Source: Apiospora phragmitis (Eukaryota; Ascomycota; Sordariomycetes; Amphisphaeriales; Apiosporaceae). From it: a stretch of DNA of 64,000 nt. The translations under genes were made by a program, and so were the position numbers. The notes under the pieces are model-generated. The model ran no database searches, had not been told where the DNA came from, and saw only the letters and a program-made list of their open reading frames with translations. The stretch covers positions 2,356,001 to 2,420,000 of the forward strand of contig JAQQWL010000003.1 of NCBI GenBank assembly GCA_038363925.1. The letters are read 5' to 3'. This document shows, piece after piece, positions 11,491 to 22,622 of this stretch. Numbering within the stretch: the stretch's first letter is position 1; every line of letters begins with the position of its first letter.

Positions 11491-13492
11491 ATGGATCTGG
11501 GAGACGCAGGCGACTCACCTTGGGGTGGTATGTCTCAAGCCATTGCATAATCCGACCCTTCTACTGCGATGCTAACACACGTCCAGATGTTCCGTCGCAA
11601 TCCTCGAAACCGCCCTTTGAGCAAGATGGTAAGATAGGCACTCGGCCAATTTGATCCAGACGTATCGCCGACCTCGGACTAATTGAAGCGACACCGAATC
11701 CAGACTCAGTACTGAAGACATCAGAGACCGACGCTTCCCAAGCCTCTCAGTCTAACGTCAAGCCGTCTGCCGCCCGAGGGCCGCGCAAGCCCGTCCGACG
11801 CTTACAGGCCCAGCCGACCTCCCTTCAAACCGACGATCCCCTCGGTCCATTGGGCCCGCTTGGCGACAATGCTACCCCCGGCGCAGACGCTCAGTCCGAT
11901 GACCCCCCCCCCGCCCCAGAAGGAGCAAATGACCATCCGCACTACCATGCCTGCCGCCGGTCAGCGGAAGGCCGGGCCCAAAGACCCTCACAACGTCGAT
12001 GACGAGGAGGATGCCGACCTTCCTTCGGGCCCACGCGCGCCTCCACCCGTGGAAGCCGCGCTGCCCAGTCCGATCCGGACCACGAACCGGCCGAGCATAA
12101 GCCTCGAACAGGCTGCGGCCAGCCAAGCTTCCACATCAGCGTCGGGGACCCGCACAAGGTGGGCGATCTGACGAGCTCCCACATCGTCTACTCGGTGCGG
12201 ACGAGAACGACATCCAAGGGCTACAAGCAGCCCAAGTTCGAGGTGAAGCGACGATACCGGGACTTCCTGTGGCTTTATAACACCATGCACGGCAACAACC
12301 CCGGCGTCGTCGTCCCCCTACCCGGAGAAGCAGGCGCTCAACCGATTCGACCAAAACTTTGTGGAGTCGCGTCGTGCTGCACTCGAGAAGATGTGCAACA
12401 AGATCGCCGCCCACCCTACGCTACAGAATGATCCGGACCTCAAGCTGTTCCTCGAGAGCGAGTCGTTCAACGTCGATGTCAAACACAAGGAGCGACGAGA
12501 GCCGATTCGGGCGAGAGCAAGGGAGTCTTTGGCTCCCTCGGGATCAGTGTAGGAAGCAGCAACAAGTTTGTCGAGCAGGATGATGTAGGTGCCCCTTGAA
12601 CATTACGACTTTCAGTCACATAATAACATGCATAGTGGTTCCATGATCGTCGCGTCTATCTAGACGCCCTTGAGAACCAGCTCAAAGCTCTGATGAAGTC
12701 GATGGACACCATGGTCAACCAGCGCAAGGCTATGGCAGAGGCAGCTGGCGACTTCCTCCGCGTCTCTACATGCTCTCTCAACAGTGGAGCTAAGCCACAC
12801 CTTATCTGGCCCACTTGACGCCCTCTCGGAGCTACAGATCACGATTCGCGACGTCTACGACAGACAAGCGCAACAGGACGTCCTCACCTTCGGCATCATC
12901 ATCGACGAGTACATCCGCCTGATTGGCAGTGTCAAGCAAGCTTTCGGTCAACGCCAGAAGGCTTTCCACAGCTGGCACCACGCCGAGTCCGAGTTGCAGA
13001 AGCGCAAGGCTACCCAGGACAAGCTGCTTCGACAGGGGAAGTCTCAGCAGGACCGCCTCAACCAAGTCAGTGCCGAGGTCGCCGATGCGGAGCGCAAGGT
13101 TCACCAGGCCAGGCTCTTGTTTGACGACATGGGGCGCCTGATGCGTGCCGAGCTTGACCGCTTTGAGCGCGAGAAGGTGGAGGACTTCAAGAGCGCCGTG
13201 GAGACTTTCTTGGAGAGTGCGGTAGAGGCCCAGAAGGAGGTAAGCTACCCACTCCCTCCACTTCAACAGGAGGAGGCTCGTTGCAAGATGTCTCCGAATG
13301 GAATGATTGCTAACATATGGTTTCTAGTTGATCGAGGAATGGGAGACCTTCCTAATGCAACTCGACGCCGAGGATGACGAGACTGTCTTCTACAGACCTC
13401 CTGTCATACAAACGGCTGGGGACAAGGCTCGCATGCCTGGCGACACGGCGGTGGACCGGGCACGGGCGACTATAAATGATGACTCCGACTAA
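11491..13492 (+). CDS. VPS5: retromer sorting nexin Vps5/SNX1 (PX-BAR)
   Basis: The membrane-deforming subunit of retromer, which binds PI3P on endosomes through its PX domain and dimerises through a C-terminal BAR domain (family knowledge). Exons: 11491-11527, 11587-11628, 11689-12584, 12636-13239, 13328-13492; introns of 51-88 nt. It starts MDLGDAGDSPWGDVPSQ. A disordered Pro-rich stretch with DDPLGPLGPLG follows. The PX domain begins at FHISVGDPHKVGD (about 12129) and has the PI3P-type motif VKRRYRDFLWLYN. The BAR domain is exon 4 (QQDVLTFGIIIDEYIRLIG, ESELQKRKATQDKLLRQGK). The C-terminus (VFYRPPVIQTAGDKA..) is complete. Five frame breaks occur: C10 at 11903-11912 (one C too many), near 12118, 12315-12321, 12505-12510 and 12755. 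Residues on either side of each break match the family, so sequence errors are more likely than decay in this essential-type gene. Confidence 0.9.
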
Positions 13493-14345
13493 AAGGAGGT
13501 GCGAGGATAGTCTTCGTAGAAGCCGCTACTGTTGAATGTGTATTGAATACCCTCTCCCCAGTATTTCTCGCGTTGCATGGCCGAGGGTAAATCGATCCCC
13601 ACTAATTGCCACAGTGCATGCGCTGGACCTGATTTCTTTCTTTGGAAGAAGGGGCAGGGTTACAGGGGTAAACGATATGCTACAAAGACAACTTCGATGT
13701 ACGCTACAAGCGGTAGCAGGTATGGAGAGCCCATGCTATAGTTATACTATTAGAGTGCCCTGGAAAAGGGGTTAGCAAAACGATAAGTGGACGATGTAGG
13801 TGTGACCGAAGTAGGAAACCCGGGCACATCTCAGCTCAGAAGTACGGAGGCAGGAGTTGATCTCAAAATGCAGCATCCTTGGAATATAGGTTAAGTTGAT
13901 CGGGTCTATCCCATCCCCTGATTGGCACGTACAAGCTCAATGGGTGTATTAAGCTATAACGTGGTGTAATTGGCCGCAAATATAATCTAATGGCACATGT
14001 CCCTTATTAGCTGACTGTACTTACTTTTAACTCCTTGTGGAATAGTTCTAGTCACTACGGAATTTGTTATTAACTTTCTTGGAAAGTAAGCTTGTGTTCA
14101 GCTATTAAAGCCTTGAAGTCCCATGGGTAAGAAAGGGGGCCGGAGAGATGGGGTTTTCAGCTCTGCAACTGTCAGCAATTAACATAAGTCATGAAAATGT
14201 AACCTTCCGTTATTAGTATTGTTTATTACTTAGACAAAACTCCAAATCAAACCCAGCAAAAACGAAGAACTCACAAAGTTGGCTTCCTTGACTGCAGCCT
14301 TAAACATTCTAAATCCTCTCCATCGCATCGGATCGACTGGCGAAC
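13493..14345. other. intergenic region, no gene seen
   Basis: An AT-rich spacer between VPS5 and the 2EXR gene, including the 3' end of VPS5 and the promoter of the next gene. No open frame of note. Confidence 0.5.
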
Positions 14346-15275
14346 ATGGATTTCTCTCGCTTTGGCAAACTGCCTTTGGAACTGCAGATCGAAGTCTGGA
14401 AGCTCGCAATCCTGGCCGAGTCCCAAGGACGCGTGGTGCCGCTCCATGGCAAACACGTCGTCCCGCGCCGGAGCCTCCTCAGCCCGTTCCTCTCGACCGC
14501 TCGAGCCAGCCGCACCGAAGCCCGGCGCTTCTACACGGTGGCCCTCCGGGTGGCCAAGATACCCCTGTTCGCCCCGTCCGTGGAGTACGACTCCAGCGCG
14601 GCGCACGAGCGGACGCGTCTCGACTTCGAGCGCCACCTCGCCCACCTCCTCCCCATCTCCGCGGCGCGCGGCGTCTTGTACCTGAGCCCGACCCACGACA
14701 CGTTCGTCACCGGCCTCGACTTCGCGCCCCTGTACGCGACGGAGTTTCCGTACCCGCGGGGGAACAGCGGTTTTCGGGGGCTCCGGCCCGTGCGCCCCAT
14801 CACGGAGCGTCTCGACGCCCAGACTTGTCGCGAGGTGCAGACGGTCGTGCTGGCCGAGTGGGACCGGCAGGGCCGGTTTCAGCGGGCGAGCACGGTGGCG
14901 GAGTACTCGAAAAAATGCGCCGAGCGCCTCTGGAACTGGTCGACCTTTAGCGGATGCACCGCCTTCCAGCACCTCTGGGTGGATGACCGGCGGCGCTACC
15001 ATGGCAGACCCATGTGCGATGCCGCCGCCGCCGCTCGGAATCTCATGATGCATCTGCACGAGTCGTACCTAAATGCTGGCAGGGGCGACGGCCATGTCAG
15101 TGGGTGCGGACGGTTGGACATCCGGTCGTGGGTGACGGTGGACAAAAGTGACCCGTGCAAAGTAGTGGCTAACACTGTGTATAGCTCGGAGGAAGCCGAG
15201 GGGCATGCAATGCCACCAGAGTGGGATGGCCTGGAAGTGGATTGTCGCTACTTCTTTCATATTTCCAGGGTTTGA
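14346..15275 (+). CDS. 2EXR-domain protein
   Basis: A single-exon 309-residue protein. The N-terminus FSRFGKLPLELQIEVWKLA is the hallmark of the 2EXR domain, an F-box-like motif found in large, variable fungal families of unknown role. It continues with a region typical of that family (SLLSPFLSTARASRTEARRFY, ARGVLYLSPTHDTFVTG). The ORF is intact and GC-rich compared with its surroundings, with no signal peptide or membrane span. The start at ATG 14346 is preceded by ACC/GAAC, a fair fungal context. It stands alone between VPS5 and the lysine-rich gene; nothing in the context gives a function. In the sense of the 2EXR family it may be a substrate-binding or interaction protein, which is inference only. 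Confidence 0.8.
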   Translation: MDFSRFGKLPLELQIEVWKLAILAESQGRVVPLHGKHVVPRRSLLSPFLSTARASRTEARRFYTVALRVAKIPLFAPSVEYDSSAAHERTRLDFERHLAHLLPISAARGVLYLSPTHDTFVTGLDFAPLYATEFPYPRGNSGFRGLRPVRPITERLDAQTCREVQTVVLAEWDRQGRFQRASTVAEYSKKCAERLWNWSTFSGCTAFQHLWVDDRRRYHGRPMCDAAAAARNLMMHLHESYLNAGRGDGHVSGCGRLDIRSWVTVDKSDPCKVVANTVYSSEEAEGHAMPPEWDGLEVDCRYFFHISRV

Positions 15276-15712
15276 TTGATCACGATGGCGTATGCCGGTT
15301 GTTCATATCCGATTCAGTCCCTCCAAGATGCATCTCATTGTGTATGTCTGGGGCAAATATGTTGATACACTCGTGTTGGTACCTATATGTGTCTCGATAA
15401 ATAGATATCACGGTGAAAACATTCAATGGGATGGAGCAGTTTCAAATTTTCTTCAAATTTCTTTCAAATTTCTGGGCCTCGAAACGCAGTTTACTTTCAA
15501 TAGTCTGGAGTTCTATGATCATTGGAATGCAACAGACCAGGACCTTATTCAGAAGACCTAGCAAAAATCAATTTTATTCCTTTGCATATCCTTAAAACAA
15601 GTGACTTACTCTTTGTGTAGTCGTGGATGCTAAACCGTCTAAGGCTCATAAGACAATAGAAACAAGAAGAGAAGAAAGCTTACCGTACTAAACATAAGGT
15701 ACGAAACAAGAA
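15276..15712. other. intergenic region between convergent genes
   Basis: 3' flanks of the 2EXR gene and of the lysine-rich gene. AT-rich; 15445-15478 has three near-copies of TTCAAATTT. Probably terminators for both genes; no gene. Confidence 0.5.
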
Positions 15713-17079
15713 CTACAGCTGTATGTACTCCGCACTCTCCTCTGACGCCGGACCATCGCTCTCGACCTTCTCGCTACCGTCCTCGCCCTGTTCTACTTCC
15801 TCTCTGGGACTTTCCTCCGGCGCCTCGGCGCGCTCGAGCATCTCCTTGGCGTCGTCGACGTCCTCTTTCTGGATCGTGATGGACCTGAAGGTCTTGGCGT
15901 CGAACCCATAGCCCGGCACGTCGTAGACCCGCGTCTCGACGTTCCGCAGCCCCTTCTTCTCGAGCGCGATTTCGGCCCACACGCGCTTCGCGTCCCGCTT
16001 GACGCGGGCCTCGCACTTCGCCACGTGGTCCTCGAGGGCGGGGATGCTGCGGAGGACCTCGATCAAGGCCGGGACCGGCTCCGGCTCCGGCTCGCTGGGG
16101 GGCTCAGTATCGCCGCCCTTGTTATTACCCTCCGCCTGTCGCTTTTTCTTCCCCTCCTGCTGCTTCTTCTTCGCCTCCTGTTGCTTCTTTTTCTCCTCCT
16201 GTCGCTTCTTCTCCTCTTCCTGTTGCTCCTTCTTCGGCAGCCTCTTTCGGCGCCGCAGCTCCGCCTTCGCCTCGTCCCAGACCTGGGGGTCCTTGAACGC
16301 CAGGACACGCCGCCGCAGGTCCTCGCGCTCGTTGTCGCCCCGGGCAAAGAGGCCCTCGACCAGGTCGAGGTGGCGGACGATCTCCGGGTCGCGCCGGTCC
16401 TCGCGCCGGTCCTGGTCGAGGAAGGCCTTCTCGTAGGGCTCGAAGCACTGCTTGTACAGCTCGCGGAAGCGCCGCTCGATCGTCTTCTTCACGACATTGA
16501 GGCGCCGCAGCGCGCGGTCCCGCTCCAGGATCTTGACGTCGCCGAGCTTCTCTTCGGGGTTGCGGTTGTGCCAGTTGCTGTTGGCCGCCGCCGTGCCCAG
16601 CTTGGGGGCACTCTTCACCATTTTCTTGTCGATCTTGTCTTTTTCCGCCTTCTTTTGGGGGGAGGAGGAGGGGCCTTTGCCTTGGCACCGCCGCTTTTGA
16701 TGACGGTGGTGTTGGCGCCGGCGACGACAGTCTTAGTAGTCGACTTGTTCTTCTTACCTGTGGGCTTCTCCAGAGGGGCTGGCTTGCTCCGCTTGGGAGC
16801 CTTGCCTGTGTCCTCTTCCTCTGCGGCTCGCTTCCTCTTGGGTGGCGGGTTCTCAGACAGCTTCTTGGCCTTCTTCTTCTCGCCGCCTTTACTGTCATCT
16901 ACTGGCCGCTTCCTCTTTGGTGGTGTAGGCTCTAGAAGAGCGGCAGCTTCCCCTGCACTGGGCATGCCTAGCTCTTGCATGCTGCTAGGACCTACCTGGA
17001 TTTGCTCTTCTGTTAACGTATTCTCAGGGTTATCTTCTAATGTCGACCGAGTAGTCTGGGGGTTTTGCTCGTCCATCAT
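15713..17079 (-). CDS. lysine-rich, coiled-coil, nuclear-type hypothetical protein
   Basis: I do not recognise the family. Translation starts at 17079 (MMDEQNPQTT; a second Met follows at once). The first 150 residues hold repeated basic clusters (PPKRKRPVD, PPKRKRAAEE, KRSKPAPLEK, PKRRRKK) that look like nuclear localisation signals, mixed with Pro, Ala and Thr. The C-terminal 300 residues are helical and charged: KSAPKLGTAAANSNWHNRN, a Glu/Lys/Gln-rich coiled coil with near-repeats of KKKQQE (about 16125-16230), then a more ordered part (YDVPGYGFDAKTFRSITIQ) and an acidic tail. The two halves are in different frames; they join near 16655 in a C6A4 run (minus strand) if one base is restored, giving about 455 residues. 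A nuclear or nucleolar chromatin-associated role is plausible by composition only. Confidence 0.65.
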
Positions 17080-18121
17080 TTTGTGAGTTGTATCTGCTGA
17101 GTGCGAATGTATTGTTTCTGGATTGGAGCCAATGGGAAGGTCTGCGTAACTGAGTCCGAAGGGCTTTATAGCTCCTCTCTAAACAATTGATTCGCGGCGA
17201 CTGCTATTGTTTGCTATTGTTCACCCCAAGACTAATTCCTTTCATCTTTTACAAGACCCGTTAGGGACTAAGCGTTTTGTTATGTCAGTTGTACAAAGAC
17301 TAAACAAAGGCGACAGCGTCGCCTCTATGTGTCCTTTGGGGTCTCTTTTTACGGCCCGGATTTAATATACACTTTCTAGGACATGGGAAATGTAAGAAAC
17401 CAGCTTCTATACTGGGTTCCTCCAAATTATGTTATCTGTTCGGGCCACATGCAATGACATAGAGACCTGTGGCACTTCAGAGTACTGTGAGCCGGGGTCC
17501 CTATATGTTACTCTGGTATAATCGACGCAGCAAGGAACAGAATATGACCCTGGGATATGAGTTTACCAGTGGAAAATGAAAGGGTCGAAAATAAAGACGG
17601 GGCCGAACTCAACTCTGCTGTCATGCAAACTGCCTCGCGTTGCTTGTCCTTTGTACCAACCTTGGTTTCGAGCGCCAGCAAGATGCAGGGTCTCCGAGAA
17701 ATTGAGCTTGTTGAATGGTCCGCACATATGATCAAGTATCGCTCCAGCAGCCTCGAATGACTGTGTCTCTTCTGCGCCCTAGGTCTCGGGAGAAAAGTTG
17801 TGTTATGCTACAGAACTAGCCTTTTATCACGCATTTCCAGAGCGTTTCGAGAATGGGATTTTCCTCGTCTCCTAGGATTTCTGGTCGTGCATCTACTAAC
17901 TGGAACATGTTGTCGCGGATGCTACACAGTATATCGAAGGCTTTCGATCAGCACTGGGTGGTTTTTGAAGTAGGCTTGGGTCATCGGGGATGCCGTCCAA
18001 AATAGTATTACATGGTAGAACTAGCTAGAAGATAGAATATATTATACCCATGCGCTTCCGCCCTTCCATACCTACGTATCACAGTCTTGACTTCGAGGTC
18101 ACATGTGTCACCAAGGAAGCA
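17080..18121. other. intergenic region, no gene seen
   Basis: Upstream flank of the lysine-rich gene and 3' flank of the F-box gene. Short frames only; none credible. Confidence 0.5.
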
Positions 18122-19630
18122 TTAGCTTCGCCAGTGCCTAGCCAAATCTAAGTCTTTGAAATATCGGAACGGATCTTCCACTCTTTCTACTGGCATGTCG
18201 TTCGGACGGACGGCGGGTTGGGGATGTAGTCGGGGTATGTATCGTACGTATCCCTGGTTAATCAAATGCCACCCAACGTTGCGTAGTACTCTGAAGTGGT
18301 TGTTCCAATCCTTGCCGTTGGCACACGCCTTATCGGGACACCATGTTATATGGCGGAGCTCCACGTCCTCGGGGAGTCCATATGTCTGAGGTAACAGCAT
18401 CTGGGTCCAATCATCGTGCACGCGAGGGTTGTAAGACCGGAAGTTCGGTATGGTTAGACGCACCTCCCGTTCCAGAAGCAGGCCACCCTCCGCTTGGTCT
18501 CTCAGTGTCCAGTGCCACCTAACACGGTGCCCCAAAACGGAATTGTTTGGATTGCAATATTTGCAGATTTCGAAAGTCTCGGCGTTGCATAGGTAGTCAC
18601 CTGGAGTTGGATACACATCCTCGAGCTGGGAGCCCTCGCAGTGAAACCTGTTTATACGTTGATTTGTGACAACGGTGCGTCGTAACCACTTAGACGGATA
18701 CGCCCGCTTGAACATCCCAAGAAGGCGGCCGTCGTCGAAGCTACGATGCGGGCAGAGGAGATCGTTGTGGTCTTTGGCTGCTTTTGATAATGCGTGTTGG
18801 ACAGCTCCGAATGCGTCTGTCTCGTCCAGGCCATACAACATGCTGCGTTTGACGTGCAAGAACTCCTTCTTATCCAGCTTCAGGGGGCAACCTCCATTTG
18901 ATAACGAGATTGCCGCCCACGGCGGGTTGGTACCTATGCCGCGGATGCCAATTTACCGTAGGCGGTATAGAATCACGCGTATCGATCAAGCATTTGTCGC
19001 ATCTGAAGACGTGATCTGCCCTCCGACCCCTCGGTGAAGCGGAATGAAGCCACGGCCGTATATTCGCGGTAGAGAAAGTATAGTGTGGGCAGACCGTAAT
19101 GCCGCCTTGGTTGAGTATGCATCTAGCACCACTTGGTAGGCCCCTTTGAGGGCGGGGGAACATGATCAATGGGTGGGTGGTATGGCGGGGATACACCACT
19201 TGATTTGGTTCACCATCCGCGACACGACCCTGTCGTAGGTCGACTGGCCACCAAAGACTGCGGGGAGGCGGGCGTTGGTGCAGGATGAGCAGCACTGGTG
19301 TTGACGGAGGCGCTCCACGACGTCCCCCCAGTCCGTCCCGAGGTTGGGAAGGTCGGAAACTCTGTGGGAGAAGCGTTCGTACATATCGTGCGTCCAAGAG
19401 TTTTCTTCAACAAACTGTGGTGTTGATAAGATACGCCGAAACTTTTGGCACGTTTGGCGCATGATATATACATCGGAGCCTTGGATATGCTTGCACAGCT
19501 CAAGAATCAATTCCTCGGGTATCTGGTAGATACGACAAGGGCGATCGTTGCCATGCGACTCCATTTTGTCCTTGGAAGGAAACGCCTCTTGCTGGGTGAT
19601 TGAATGGGATGAAAGCTCTAATGAAGCCAT
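18122..19630 (-). CDS. F-box protein, frame-broken
   Basis: The N-terminus (start 19630, or the internal Met at 19563, MESHGNDRPC) has an F-box at RIYQIPEELILELCKHIQG..TCQKF, the Skp1-binding motif of SCF ubiquitin ligases. The remainder resembles a fungal F-box family with Cys/His-containing middle segments (NQGGITVCPHYTF, DHVFRCDKCLID) and ends in a 245-residue open segment (LHVKRSMLYGLDETDAFG .. DLDLARHWRS). At least three frame changes are needed: near 19175, near 18930-18960, and then TNPPWAAISLSNGGCPLKLDK leads into the last segment at about 18860. Either this is a pseudogene or it has several assembly indels; the coherent protein sequence across the breaks argues that it decayed recently, if at all. 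The target substrate is unknown. Confidence 0.7.
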
Positions 19631-20304
19631 CGCGTTCAGTCGGATGTGGGATTGCTAATTAAATGAAAAGAAGAGTGCCGCCAACGCCAGCTTTTTTCAT
19701 CGAAGGCTTTCTCCAGTCGGTAATTATCGTTTTACTTTTACGACTGGGTAAGGGTTATTCCACCATTCTACTGCCTCGTGGCTGACATCGATGTATATAG
19801 TTCACACCCGGATCGGATCTGGCAAAGTCTGATAGTGCTGGGATGGATATCAAGATTATCTGATTGGCCCATTCTAGACAAAAGCGCCGTTCACATAATG
19901 CTAGGAGAGTTCAACCTCGCATGTCCAGGTTTATACTGAACCGAGTTCCGCGGCTTCGGTTGCTTTATCTTTTCTCCATTCTCGAGCAGGATTCTAAGAA
20001 TTCTGCAAATTTGGAAAGTACCATGCAAACCTCCCACTCAAACCACTGTGAGCTCTCTCATACGCGCTTCGTTAGTTTGTTCTCCGCACGAGATCCTACT
20101 CGCCCCTCTCTCGTCACTGCTTTCACCATGGCTGACTCCGGCCAGACCATTGGCAGATTGAACGAGGGAGGTAAAGTGGGAATCAATCGCCTGGCATACC
20201 CTGAGACGTTGACTTCCAGAGTCAATAGCGATGTGATAGAATTCTACTTCCGGATATCAGCCCATAATTACAAATGCGAGCTCTGGAGGTGAATCCTGGC
20301 CACG
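19631..20304. other. intergenic region between the F-box gene and the PAF-AH-like fragment
   Basis: An open frame with a CT-rich leader and start at 20128 (MADSGQTIGRLNEGG) runs for 54 codons and stops just before the oppositely oriented fragment. It could be a short gene remnant, but no family is recognisable, so it is not called as a gene. Confidence 0.35.
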
Positions 20305-20700
20305 TTACAGGAGCTCAGGGGCTGGATTCCCAAAGACAAACTCGCAGAACGCCATGAGCACCTTTTTGACCACCATGTCCATTTTCTGCCCAGAGAAACC
20401 ACCAGCCACGAGCTCGGCCGTACTCTTCGGGAGCTTCAGGCTCTCGACAATGAGGGGGAAGTCTGTGAACAAAGAGTGTATAGCCCCCGCCACAGTCATC
20501 TCGATGCGCGACCTGCGCAGTTTCTCATAGAGAACTGGCCAAGTCGGATCTTGATCACTGTGGCCCGGTCGGCCGAGCAGCAGAAAAGGCCGGTCCAGCC
20601 CAGTCTCGAGTACAGAGCTGAAGAACCTACCGTCCATATCCACGCCGCCGAAGATGCGAGGGTATATGGCGAGAGAAGAGCCAAGAAGGAGGTTTCATTG
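20305..20700 (-). pseudogene. C-terminal fragment of a PAF-acetylhydrolase-like lipase
   Basis: About 130 residues from LLLGSSLAIYPRIFGGVDMDG to a stop after FGNPAPELL. The pattern GGVDMDGRFF, then LDRPFLLLGRPGHSDQDPTW, then VAGAIHSLFTDFPLI is that of the C-terminal half of PAF-acetylhydrolase (isoform II)/plasma-type lipases: the catalytic Asp lies in the DMDG region and the catalytic His in AIHSLFTDFP. The upstream half with the GHSxGG nucleophile elbow is missing; the 500 bases that should hold it (20700-21200) have stops in all three minus frames and no lipase-like sequence. I therefore call it a 5'-truncated gene relic. It might still be transcribed from a new promoter, but it could not be a complete hydrolase. 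Confidence 0.6.
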
Positions 20701-21624
20701 AATGAAGATATGCTAGCAATAAGGGAGGGCTATTATCTCCAAAAGGTCCTCGGTGGTCCCATGCTTGATGTTTGTTTCTTAAAATATACCGCGATACGAT
20801 GACAGATGCATAGTGGTATCAGCAGGCAACTTGGTTGGTGGTCAGGAAATGAGGGAGGCGCTGTGCTACTGGTGAAGGCAAAAAGGAGATAGTTTACAGG
20901 GCCTCACAGAGAAACCGTCCATTCGTTGGAATCAACCTTCTTCGTATCTGTAAGGACACGACTCGTTGTCGGGGATACAATGTGCTGTGGCTGCTAAAGC
21001 TCAGATGTCGCGTGTTTATTAAACAGCGAGGCCAGAGTTCACTTATGCAGCTAAAAACCGAACTTTCCGCCCCTGTTGTGATATTAAAGAAGCTGCAGCT
21101 CTGACAGCTTCGCCTGCAGGGGTGATATGACCGTGTTAGCCAGAAGTGGATTTGCCTGCCGAAGCGCTCGCTACCCGCCGCCGTATGACTTGCCGAGCAG
21201 GGGCATTGCAAATTGTCAAATGATTTTGGGTATTCTTTCAGTAGACTCCAGTAGCTGTCCGTGCCAATGGCGGTGCTGCAATGAATAGATCGTTTCGCAA
21301 AGGTTTCGGCCCGCGAAACATCTGCGCCGCTCCGCATAGACCTCCGACAAAGCTTAATCCGACGTCCAGCTTGCCTTTCCCACTGCGTGGCCGTCACTTG
21401 GGCGTGTTCGTGTCTATCGTCGCGCTACTGCGTGCGGTATTCGTATCCAGGACATACGCTATCTGACGCGTCATGGGTCGAAGGATAGGAGGCCAAGGGC
21501 TCCTATAAGATCTTCTAATCCTTAATCGAGAATCTTGGAGACAAAAGCCCCTGAACCAACTGTCTACCAATCCTTTTAGGCACAAAACCAAAACAAGAAC
21601 GTTAGCTATCCACTCAGCATCAAA
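20701..21624. other. intergenic region, no gene seen
   Basis: Should contain the lost 5' half of the lipase-like gene but does not. Ends in the leader of the DUF7053-like gene (CAAAACC..CATCAAAATG). No other feature. Confidence 0.45.
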
Positions 21625-22240
21625 ATGGGCTGTGAGTTATTTCCTGCGTGTTTGTCCATAGGCTACTGTGCCACCCATCACTCCCATAGACACAATAATC
21701 CACCTAGCCAAACACTAACCGTATCAAGTCTTTGAGGGATCTTTCCAGATGACCAAGGTCTCGCCCCGCATCTCGACCAGCGGCGGACTGGCCCGCGAGG
21801 CGGCGATCGAGAAGCTGCGCGACCACACCTTCTTCATCAAGTGCGACCCCCATCTGGTATCCTTCGAGGCCAAGCCCAGCCCCGCCTGGGACTCGTACGA
21901 CCTGCCCAAGGGCGTCCGGCCGCTGTCGCCGCCGCAGGTCGCGGTCTACGCCGTTAAGGACAACTACGAGAACCCCATCATGGGCTCCGAGATCAACAGC
22001 ACCTACGAGTTCGTCGCCACCGCCGACGGCTTCTGGGTCCGCGCCCGCAGCCCCATGGGCACCACCATGGAGAGCACCTTCACGGTCCGCGCGGCGGGCG
22101 ACGGGAGCGGGGACTTGGAGGTCGTCCAGGTGTGCGACTGCCGGTGCAATAAGGCGTTGATGAGCATTGTGAAGAAGGATCTGGACAAGAATTACACGCT
22201 GATTCACGAGACTCTCGCGCAGCGAATTGGTCAGACGTAG
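21625..22240 (+). CDS. DUF7053-like protein (START-like fold suspected)
   Basis: Two exons. A 7-nt first exon (ATGGGCT, 21625-21631) joins after a 97-nt intron (GTGAGT..ATCAAG) to 21729-22240, giving MGFFEGSFQMTKVSPRIST. If the micro-exon is not used, translation would start at Met 21752. About 172 residues: a predicted alpha/beta domain with AAIEKLRDHTFFIKCDPHLV, a central beta-rich segment (YEFVATADGFWVRARSPMG, TMESTFTVR) and a Cys-containing end (VQVCDCRC). This resembles fungal DUF7053 proteins, small lipid- or ligand-binding-type proteins of unknown role. No signal peptide. It lies 383 bp upstream of the Zn2Cys6 regulator on the same strand and may belong to the same functional group. 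Family assignment is from memory of the pattern and is moderate. Confidence 0.65.
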
Positions 22241-22447
22241 ATAGAGGAGACTTTCATATCAAGCACCAAAGTGTAGCATGCCCTGCATGTATGTTCTTTC
22301 TGCATTGACACCAGCATTCCATGAAGAGATGATGAGCCGGAGGAATCCTTCTCTCCGGCTATTATGAGCTGAGTCGGTATTATCGATACCCCGCTCCGGC
22401 CAAGCCTAACATAGACGCTCGCCGTAAGCAGTTAATGCTAGGGCGTC

Positions 22448-22463
22448 AAAACCCCTCCGAGGG
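22448..22463 (+). promoter_or_regulatory. candidate regulator site upstream of the Zn2Cys6 gene
   Basis: AAAACCCCTCCGAGGG lies 160 bp before the regulator start. It shares the AAACCC..CGAGGG core with the site at 24137-24151 in front of the MFS gene and has a CCCTCNGAGGG near-palindrome. A self-regulation site is inferred. Confidence 0.35.
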
Positions 22464-22622
22464 CTTGGGCTAGAACTCCGGTTCATCTCTCGGATGGTTT
22501 TGAGCTGACGGTCGCTGTGGCAGCTACAGAACGTAAGCACGCACCGAATTCAAGCCAAAGTCATGCTCGCTATCCCATCAAACACCTGCTAGTTCAGCTA
22601 CTATTGCAGAGTTTGGAGTGAT

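Noticed and set aside
16025..17086. A 353-codon plus-strand frame rich in Leu, and other frames opposite the lysine-rich gene
   Set aside because: Reverse reading of the Lys/Glu-codon repeats; the Leu runs mirror the coiled coil on the other strand.
20128..20292. Possible small gene starting MADSGQTIGRLNEGG
   Set aside because: Good leader and start context but only 54 codons and no recognisable family; could be a cut-off exon. Too weak to call.
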